DNA of 64,000 bases, from positions 1 to 64,000 of the forward strand of contig NZ_LSIC01000124.1 of NCBI RefSeq assembly GCF_001556045.1. Direction: 5' to 3'. The notes below the pieces were generated by a model, which did not search any database, was not told the DNA's origin, and was given only the letters and a program-made list of their open reading frames with translations. The translations under genes were made by a program, and so were the position numbers. Positions 25,719-37,897 of this stretch are shown here, in pieces. The number at the start of each line of letters is the position of its first letter. Within the stretch, counting starts at the first letter, position 1. Source of the DNA: Bradyrhizobium sp. CCH5-F6 (lineage in GTDB: Bacteria; Pseudomonadota; Alphaproteobacteria; Rhizobiales; Xanthobacteraceae).

Positions 25719-26441
25719 CTATCGTCCCTGTTCGGTAGCGATGCCGACCCATCGATCCGGGAGTTTTGCGGAATAGACGAATTCATCTCCCGTGGCCTTC
25801 TGGAAGGCTACCGGGCTGTTCGGCGACAGCGTCCTTGCCGCGCTGTCGAGCTGTCGAGGCGACAGCGGACGGCGCGAGGCGATCGTGACGTCCACGGTGG
25901 CAACCAGCGACCGGCTGACGACGGATCGATTGCCGGACGTGGCAGCGCACTCCGCATCGGCGCCGCTCCGGGCAGAGAACTCGCTCAAGCGATCGAACGG
26001 GATGCTGAACAGCCGAGGCTGAGAAAGCTCCAGGCTATAACCTTTGAGGGAGCCCAGGGTCTCCTGGTCGAAGCCGAACAGCAGCATCGCCTCGCGGTTG
26101 TCCGATCCCGGCTCGGGTGAATGCGGCGATTGCGATTGGCGGTAGGCGAAAGTTTTTTGCCCGCTGCCATAGTCGATTCCGGAGACGGGACAAATGGTTG
26201 CGCCGGACAGGCGTAGTATCCTGCCCTTGTCCGCGAAGCTGTTGACGTCGATCCTGGTGACCACCGCGCCGGGGAATAGCGCCCGGGAGGATGTCGGGTC
26301 GAAGCGCTCCAGCGGCACGACGAGGTCCACGCCGAAGCGCCGTAGCGTACTCGCGAAGGTCCCCGCCGACACCGCGAATGTAGCACCCTCACCCATGACG
26401 GCGATGCAAATCGCGCAGACCACCAGAAGAGTACGCCGCAT
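25719..26441 (-). CDS. Exported protein of unknown function, first of the group
   Basis: 240 residues from ATG 26441. A signal peptide (MRRTLLVVCAICIAVMGEGATFA) precedes a mature domain with FGVDLVVPLERFDP and GATICPVSGIDYG. Size and general layout match the two downstream proteins, but the sequence relation is weak by eye. The upstream gap of 248 bases to the divergent gene at 26690 would hold promoters for both. Base composition is less GC-rich than in neighbouring housekeeping genes. Confidence 0.62.
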   Translation of the reverse strand: MRRTLLVVCAICIAVMGEGATFAVSAGTFASTLRRFGVDLVVPLERFDPTSSRALFPGAVVTRIDVNSFADKGRILRLSGATICPVSGIDYGSGQKTFAYRQSQSPHSPEPGSDNREAMLLFGFDQETLGSLKGYSLELSQPRLFSIPFDRLSEFSARSGADAECAATSGNRSVVSRSLVATVDVTIASRRPLSPRQLDSAARTLSPNSPVAFQKATGDEFVYSAKLPDRWVGIATEQGR

Positions 26442-26689
26442 TCTGTGCTTTCGTCGTCGGTCATTGTTGCCCGGAAGACGGCTTGAACGTCCGCCGCAAG
26501 CATTCTCGGATTTGCGGGGCACTAAACGAAGGGCACGGCGTGGAGGTGCTTGCCCCGGAACGCGTTGTATGAATTGATCAATCTTGGCGTGTATGCGACT
26601 AATTGAACGCTGGCAAAAGCCTCGGCCGATGCGGCGAGCCTAGAGTTTCAGGAGACATTGCACAAGCAGTTGCTGAATTGGGGGCGTTT

Positions 26690-27409
26690 ATGGATAGGTT
26701 TGTACTTTCTTGTCTTGCGTTGTTGTTCACGGTGCCGGCTCACGCGCAGAGCCTGCTCGACAAGGCTCCGATTGACGTTGCGGTCGGCACGGCCGTGAGC
26801 GTCACGCGAATTGGAAACGCGCTTGCGGTTTCGGGCAAGGCTGAGCTGGCCATGAAGCAGGCGAACCGTACGTTCGAGGCGCTGCTACCTGCGGCCAGCA
26901 GCCAGCTTCCGTGCCGCGGCGGCAACAAGGTCAAGGCCGTGACGTTGTCCAACCTCTCGCTTGGTCAGACGAACTGGGGCGCGGGGATCTCTTCGCTGCC
27001 GATCTCGGTCGATGCGCATGTCGAACTCTGCAGCGCCCTGCTGAACAATCTGTATATGCGTGTCACCGTTCCCATAGTGGTCGCCGGGCAGGGCAAGCCC
27101 GGATCGCAGTCGCAGTACGTGACCGCCGGGGAACCGGTGATCGCTCCGACGGGATTTGTATCCGCAGGCGTGGATCACTTCGCCCACGATCGCATTGTCG
27201 ACATGACGAAGAGGAAGATCGATCCACTGGTCGCGCAGATGAATGCCGCCATCGGCCGCTTCGTGAAACGCGCCGGCGTGCTGGCTGGCACGCGCGCCAC
27301 GATTGAATCGATCGCGCTGGAGAGCGACGGCAGCGCGCTCAGCGTGCGCGTCGCATTTTCAGGTCAGGTATCCACCAAGACCGCCAGCGGGTGGCTTGGC
27401 GGCATCTGA
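26690..27409 (+). CDS. Exported protein of unknown function, divergent from the three-gene group
   Basis: 239 residues from ATG 26690; an in-frame earlier start is possible but the signal peptide MDRFVLSCLALLFTVPAHAQ begins here. Mature residues show two Cys (LPCRGG, VELCSAL) and amphipathic beta segments such as ISSLPISVDAHVELC and YMRVTVPIVVAG. No domain is recognised. The divergent arrangement suggests that it works with the three minus-strand exported proteins. Confidence 0.62.
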   Translation: MDRFVLSCLALLFTVPAHAQSLLDKAPIDVAVGTAVSVTRIGNALAVSGKAELAMKQANRTFEALLPAASSQLPCRGGNKVKAVTLSNLSLGQTNWGAGISSLPISVDAHVELCSALLNNLYMRVTVPIVVAGQGKPGSQSQYVTAGEPVIAPTGFVSAGVDHFAHDRIVDMTKRKIDPLVAQMNAAIGRFVKRAGVLAGTRATIESIALESDGSALSVRVAFSGQVSTKTASGWLGGI

Positions 27410-27495
27410 TCGCGCATCGATCCGGACATCTCATCCGGGATCGCGGGGAACGATATGGTGTGCTCGGGCGAGGTCCGAACCTGCGGATATGAATC

Positions 27496-27510
27496 CTGCC
27501 GCGGAAAAAC

Positions 27511-27522
<12 letters not shown>
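27496..27522. terminator. Stem-loop overlapping the gltD stop
   Basis: CTGCCGCGG (27496-27504) and CCGCGGCAG (27514-27522) form a perfect nine-pair stem that includes the end of gltD. It has no T-tract on the minus strand; it may act as a terminator or as protection of the gltBD mRNA 3' end. Confidence 0.4.
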
Positions 27523-28962
<1,440 letters not shown>

Positions 28963-29010
28963 TAAACCCGAAGTCCCTGCCGCTTAAATTCGTCTTCTCT
29001 CTAGCCAGAC

Positions 29011-29116
29011 CCTCATCCTGAGGAGCGGCGCACTTTGCGCCGCGTCTCGAAGGATGAAAGGCCCCGCTGGTGACCTCATGGTTCGAGACGCGCTACGCGC
29101 TCCTCACCATGAGGGC
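29011..29116. repeat. Dispersed inverted repeat, family C, between gltB and gltD
   Basis: CCTCATCCTGAGGAGC with a partner CGTCTCGAAGGATGA, followed by CCTCATGGTTCGAGACGCGC and its complement GCGCTCCTCACCATGAGG. Two adjacent hairpins can form. The element lies inside the gltB-gltD transcript, so it may affect the relative levels of the subunits. Confidence 0.7.
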
Positions 29117-29125
29117 TTATTTTTC

Positions 29126-33859
<4,734 letters not shown>

Positions 33860-34351
33860 TGTTCCGTCCTCTCCATGCGGCAAGCTGCCTCACCGCTATC
33901 TTCGGCGCACCTTGGGCGTTCCGCGGCACCCGCCTCTGGGTCACCGCTCGTCCGCCAGCGAGCCGCATTTTCTTAAATTCAAGCCCAGGCCGTTCTTCGT
34001 CCCCGAGAACGGCTTTGCCTGTTGCCTTCCCGGCGCTCGAGAGCACCGGTTCTCGCTGCAATCCCTGTGCCGGAACCGCAAGCAAAATTGAGACAGCTTT
34101 CCTGTCCTAACCATCACCTTGCCAAATTTTTGTCTAGCACACAAGCGCGCGGAAGTCCCGATTCCCGATATGTCAATCAATCGCTTTCCAAATGTTGCGC
34201 GGCCCCGGTTTTGAAGCAAACGCGCCCCGATCCGGCCCCGCGCGCGCCGAAATCCCCAATGAAGCTTCGGATCAACCCTTCGGAAGGCGCGCCACGCCGC
34301 GAGAAGCGAAAGATGGCGGCCATCGGGGGGCCTGACAGGAGCGTCTCGACC
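33860..34351. other. Intergenic region upstream of gltB
   Basis: 492 bases between the gltB start and a secreted-protein gene. It should hold the gltB promoter. I see no sigma-54 element, no palindromic operator and no small gene; the stretch near 34110-34140 is locally AT-richer. Confidence 0.5.
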
Positions 34352-35051
34352 ATGAAGTTTTTCACAGGATGCGTGGCCGCCGCCGCGCTGGCGCTGGCCG
34401 CAAGCGTGGGCCATGCGCAGGTTCCCGCGAGCGGTATCGCGAGCGGGGCCGTGATCGCGGTGTCGGATTTCGACGGGCCCTATGCGCCGCTGGAGGTTGC
34501 GCCGCCCCCGCCGCGGTACGGCTACGGCTATGGCTACGAGGAGCGTGGCCCGGCCCCGGCGCTTTTGCCGGCCACCGAGGTCTATGCGGTGCTGCGCGAA
34601 AACGGCTTCTCGCCGCTCGGCATCCCGCGCCTGCGCGGCAGTGTCTACACCATCGCGGTGATCGATCATCGCGGCGACGATGGCCGGCTGGTGATCGATG
34701 CCCGTGACGGACGCATCATCCGCTTCATGCCGGCCGCCGACGCCTATGGCATGGCGCCCGGCTATGACGAGCGCACGGTCGCGCCTTACGGCCCGCAAAG
34801 CGCGCTGCCGCCGCCGCGCCGTGCCGCTGCCCAAGGCCGCCCCGCGTCGCGCCGAGACGCCGGTCGCTGCGGCGAAGCCGGCCGAGCCCGTGGCGCAGCA
34901 GGTCCAATCACCGCAGGCCCAGCCTCCGCAGCAAGCGGCCGCCGTGCAAGCCAGGCCCGCCGACGCAGCGGCGCCAACCGTCGGCCAGGCCAAGCCCGCC
35001 CCGACCATCCTGCCGACGCAGGAGATGCCGGCCGCGCAGGGGCTGGACTAG
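34352..35051 (+). pseudogene. Secreted Pro/Ala/Gln-rich protein gene with a frameshift
   Basis: ATG 34352 starts a signal peptide (MKFFTGCVAAAALALAASVGHAQ), then a Gly/Tyr/Pro-rich stretch and a conserved-looking segment VYAVLRENGFSPLGIPRLRGSVYTIAVIDHRGDDGRLVIDARDGRI. At about 34805-34830, in a run of CCG/CGC repeats, the frame that continues becomes Arg-rich and runs far past any natural end, while the +1 frame gives a typical PLPKAAPRRAETPVAAAKPAEP tail that stops at 35051. One extra base in the repeat run explains this. It may be a real lesion, slipped-strand variation, or a sequencing error. Function unknown. Confidence 0.6.
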
Positions 35052-35090
35052 CGCCGGGAGTCCGGCGCAACCGCGCCAGCCCAACTCACG

Positions 35091-35130
35091 CTGTCGTCCC
35101 TGCGAAAGCATGCGTTCGCAGGGACGACAG
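35091..35130. repeat. Perfect 16-base inverted repeat
   Basis: CTGTCGTCCCTGCGAA and TTCGCAGGGACGACAG flank an eight-base loop. It lies between the end of the frameshifted gene and the convergent hydrolase gene and could terminate transcription in both directions, although neither side has a clear T-tract. The core resembles dispersed repeats of Bradyrhizobium. Confidence 0.7.
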
Positions 35131-35203
35131 TTGGGCGAGAGTTGAGGAATCAAAAGGCGCTTGTGATGCTCAATGGCGCATTTTGCATCACAGCGATCAC
35201 TGC

Positions 35204-35974
35204 TCAGCTCCGCGGATACCCCGCCGCTTCCAGAATCAGATTCGCCACCTCCTTCGGATGCGACACCAGCGAGAGGTGGCCGGCATCGAGCTCGATCGTG
35301 GTTGCGTTCATGCGCTTGGCGAGGAAGCGCTCGAAATCGGGGTTGATGGTGTAGTCGTTCTTCGACACCGCATACCAGCTCGGCTTGCTGTGCCATGCTG
35401 CTTCCGTGGTCCGGCCGGCGAAGATCGAAGCCGCGGTCGGCCATTGCACCGCGTAGAGCTCCTTGGCCTGCTCGGGCTTCACGCCGTTGGCGAAATACTT
35501 CAGGAAAGCCTCTTCCGAGAGTTTCGTGTAGCCGTCGCGCTCGACGATGCCGGCACGCGCAGGCCCGCTCGGAAACTGCTTCGACAGCGCCACGAAGTCC
35601 TCGTTCGCGTCGGGGGCGCGCGCGGCGATGTAGACGAGGCCGGTGACCTTCGGGTCGGTGCCGACCTGGCTGATCACGGTGCCGCCCCAGGAATGCGCGA
35701 CCAGCACGGTCGGCCCGTCCTGCTCGGCCAGCGCACGCTTGGTCGCCTCGACGGAGTCCGCAAGCGACGACAGCGGATTCTGCACGGCCGTCACGTGCAG
35801 GCCCGCGGCCTGGAGGATCGGGATCACCTCGGACCAGCTCGAGCCGTCGGCCCAGGCGCCGTGCACCAGGACGACGTTCTTGGCCTTCACCGTCTGAGCT
35901 GTCTGCGCATGTGCGAGGCCGAGGGGAGCCGCCAAAAGGCTCGCGGCGACGAAGAGGCTGCGCCAGAGTGACAT
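35204..35974 (-). CDS. Secreted alpha/beta hydrolase
   Basis: A 256-residue hydrolase with a Sec signal ending near AHAQT. The oxyanion HGAW (VVLVHGAWADGSSW), nucleophile elbow VAHSWGGTV (Ser), and C-terminal His in LDAGHLSLVSHPKEVA form the expected triad with an Asp. The layout matches the EstC/methylesterase-like group common in soil bacteria; the substrate is unknown. ATG 35974 has a short spacing to an AGAAAG site. Confidence 0.85.
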   Translation of the reverse strand: MSLWRSLFVAASLLAAPLGLAHAQTAQTVKAKNVVLVHGAWADGSSWSEVIPILQAAGLHVTAVQNPLSSLADSVEATKRALAEQDGPTVLVAHSWGGTVISQVGTDPKVTGLVYIAARAPDANEDFVALSKQFPSGPARAGIVERDGYTKLSEEAFLKYFANGVKPEQAKELYAVQWPTAASIFAGRTTEAAWHSKPSWYAVSKNDYTINPDFERFLAKRMNATTIELDAGHLSLVSHPKEVANLILEAAGYPRS

Positions 35975-36071
35975 GATCTTTCTCCATCTTGTTTGGGTTC
36001 GATGCCCAAAGGACGGAGGCAGCGGCGGCGGCGTTACGTGTCTTCACCGTACCGTGATGCAATGCACAACG

Positions 36072-36099
36072 AAAAAGCGCCCCGGGGCACCGGGGCGCT
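36072..36099 (-). terminator. Rho-independent terminator of hsp20
   Basis: On the minus strand AGCGCCCCGG and CCGGGGCGCT form a ten-pair stem with a four-base loop, followed by five T (36076-36072). It is placed 27 bases after the hsp20 stop. Confidence 0.85.
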
Positions 36100-36125
36100 C
36101 TCGCAACTTGGACGTCGCTTGCTGC

Positions 36126-36590
36126 TTAGGCGGCTTGCGCGGCCGAGTTCTCGATCACCTGCGCCTTGGCGCCGGCGTTGATCGCGATCTGGCGCGGCTT
36201 CTTGGCCTCGGGAATTTCGCGTACGAGGTCGACGTGAAGCAGCCCGTTCTCGAGCGAAGCATCCTTGACCTGCACGAAGTCGGCAAGCTGGAAGGCGCGC
36301 TCGAAGGCACGCGCGGCGATGCCGCGGTAGAGCACTTCGGACTTCGAGTTCTCGTTGGCGACTTTCTCGCCCTTGATCGTCAGCGTGTTTTCCTTCGCGA
36401 CGATGGAGAGCTCATCCTTGGCGAAGCCCGAGACCGCAACGGTGATGCGGTAGGCGTTCTCGCCGGTGCGCTCGATGTTGTAGGGGGGATAGCCGGGGCT
36501 GCCGTCCGAACTGGCCTGGTCGAGCAGGTTGAAGAGGCGGTCGAAGCCGACGGTGGAACGATAGAAGGGGGTGAGATCGTAGCTACGCAT
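36126..36590 (-). CDS. Small heat-shock protein (Hsp20/IbpA family)
   Basis: A 154-residue alpha-crystallin chaperone that holds unfolded proteins in oligomers. The start MRSYDLTPFYRSTVGFDRLFNLLD is typical of rhizobial class A sHsps, the alpha-crystallin domain has YRITVAVSGFAKDELSI and the end of the domain GIAARAFERAFQLADFVQV; the C-terminal I-A-I motif is in RQIAINAG. ATG 36590 is preceded by GGAGG, which is buried in the RNA thermometer. Its own RpoH-like promoter and terminator define a single-gene transcript. Confidence 0.92.
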   Translation of the reverse strand: MRSYDLTPFYRSTVGFDRLFNLLDQASSDGSPGYPPYNIERTGENAYRITVAVSGFAKDELSIVAKENTLTIKGEKVANENSKSEVLYRGIAARAFERAFQLADFVQVKDASLENGLLHVDLVREIPEAKKPRQIAINAGAKAQVIENSAAQAA

Positions 36591-36702
36591 GGTCAAGTCC
36601 TCCATTGAGCGACTGTTAGGTAACCCGCCCGCCAATCGGGCCGGGCTTTCGTCTGTGTGCAGCCTGATGTTCCGGTTCCGAAACACTGGTAGCGGCCTGC
36701 AC
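36591..36702 (-). promoter_or_regulatory. ROSE-type RNA thermometer in the hsp20 leader
   Basis: The minus-strand leader has GTGCAG paired with CTGCAC, then a GCCCG/CGGGC hairpin, and a last hairpin GTCGCTC-AATG-GAGGAC (36597-36613) in which TCGCT matches the UYGCU anti-Shine-Dalgarno core of ROSE elements and pairs with GGAGG across one bulged G. Heating would melt it and free the ribosome site. ROSE elements were described for Bradyrhizobium small heat-shock genes. Confidence 0.85.
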
Positions 36703-36708
36703 GGAAAT

Positions 36709-36737
36709 GATATGGGTGGAACGAGACGGCGTTCAAG
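36709..36737 (-). promoter_or_regulatory. RpoH-like promoter of hsp20
   Basis: Minus-strand CTTGAA (36737-36732) and CATATC (36714-36709) with 17 bases between. The -35 and the CCATAT-like -10 match alphaproteobacterial RpoH promoters. Transcription would begin near 36702, at the start of the thermometer. Confidence 0.7.
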
Positions 36738-36796
36738 AGGGCGGCATTTGCGCCTTTTCGGCGCTTTAGCCCCTTGCTTTGCAGTACTTCCCGCCT

Positions 36797-37744
36797 ATGA
36801 CGCTGGTCTCGATCCCGTCCAATCCTGTCCCCGAAAACGTCGTCAGCGGCACCATCAGGACCCCCGATGGCGCCGAGTTGCGCTTTGCGCGGTGGGCGCC
36901 GCCGGCGGGCCGCAAGGGCACCGTCTGCGTCTTCACCGGGCGCAGCGAGCAGATCGAGAAATATTTCGAGACCGTGCGCGACCTGCGCGACCGCGGCTTT
37001 GCGGTGGCGATGATCGACTGGCGCGGGCAGGGCCATTCCTCGCGCCGCCTGCGCGATCCGCGCAAGGGCTATGTGCGCAATTTCTCCGATTTCGAGATCG
37101 ACGTCGAGACCTTCGTGCAGCAGGTGGTGCTGCCGGATTGCCCGCCGCCGTTCTTCGCGCTCGCTCACTCCATGGGCGGCACGGTGATGCTGCGGGTGGC
37201 GCATGCCGGCAAGCGCTGGTTCGACCGCATGGTGCTGTCGGCGCCGATGATCGACCTGCCGGGACGCACCACCTCGTTGCCGGTGCGTGCGCTGCTCAAG
37301 ACGATGCGCCTGCTCGGGCAGGGCGGCCGCTACGTGCCCGGCGGCAGCGACCGCCTCACCGGGCTCGATCCCTTCATCAACAATCCCCTGACCAGCGATC
37401 CCGTGCGCTATGCGCGCAATGCCGCGATCCTGGAGGAGGATCCGACGCTCGGACTGGCGTCACCGACGGTCGCCTGGGCCGATACCGCCTTCCGCGCGAT
37501 GCACACATTCAAGCGCGTGGACTATCCTTCCCAGATCCGCCAGCCGATCCTGATGCTGGCGGCCTCCAACGACACCGTGGTCTCGACCGCGGCGATCGAG
37601 GAGTTCGCCTATCACTTGCGCGCCGGCTCCCATCTCGTGATCGCCGGCGCCAAGCATGAGATCCTGCAGGAGCAGGACCGCTACCGCTCCCAGTTCTGGG
37701 CCGCCTTCGACGCCTTCGTCCCGGGCACGCCGCTGTTCAAGTGA
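36797..37744 (+). CDS. Alpha/beta hydrolase, lysophospholipase (PldB)-like
   Basis: A 315-residue cytoplasmic hydrolase. VCVFTGRSEQIEKYFETV, MIDWRGQGHSSR and the nucleophile ALAHSMGGTVML match the PldB/monoacylglycerol-lipase group; Asp and His follow near ASNDTVVS and AGAKHEIL. ATG 36797 is preferred over the upstream TTG. It runs divergently from hsp20. Likely substrate is a lysolipid or monoacylglycerol. Confidence 0.85.
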   Translation: MTLVSIPSNPVPENVVSGTIRTPDGAELRFARWAPPAGRKGTVCVFTGRSEQIEKYFETVRDLRDRGFAVAMIDWRGQGHSSRRLRDPRKGYVRNFSDFEIDVETFVQQVVLPDCPPPFFALAHSMGGTVMLRVAHAGKRWFDRMVLSAPMIDLPGRTTSLPVRALLKTMRLLGQGGRYVPGGSDRLTGLDPFINNPLTSDPVRYARNAAILEEDPTLGLASPTVAWADTAFRAMHTFKRVDYPSQIRQPILMLAASNDTVVSTAAIEEFAYHLRAGSHLVIAGAKHEILQEQDRYRSQFWAAFDAFVPGTPLFK

Positions 37745-37780
37745 GATGAGAGGTGGACTCGCGAAGGGGCCTCGCTCTCC

Positions 37781-37865
37781 GTCATTGCGAGGAGCTCTTG
37801 CGACGAAGCAATCCAGACTGACTCCGCGGAGAGATCCTGGATTGCTTCGCTGCGTTCGCAATGAC
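37781..37865. repeat. Dispersed inverted repeat, family D
   Basis: GTCATTGCGAGGAGC with GACGAAGCAATCCAG on the left arm and CTGGATTGCTTCGCTGCG with GTTCGCAATGAC on the right arm. It lies between the convergent hydrolase and di-haem protein genes. The motif is widespread in Bradyrhizobium intergenic regions. Confidence 0.75.
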
Positions 37866-37897
37866 GAAGTGACGTTCACTACGAAGTGACGTTCACT
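37864..37897. repeat. Tandem duplication of 17 bases
   Basis: ACGAAGTGACGTTCACT occurs twice in direct succession (37864-37880 and 37881-37897), just at the right edge of repeat family D and touching the stop codon of the di-haem protein. Confidence 0.9.
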
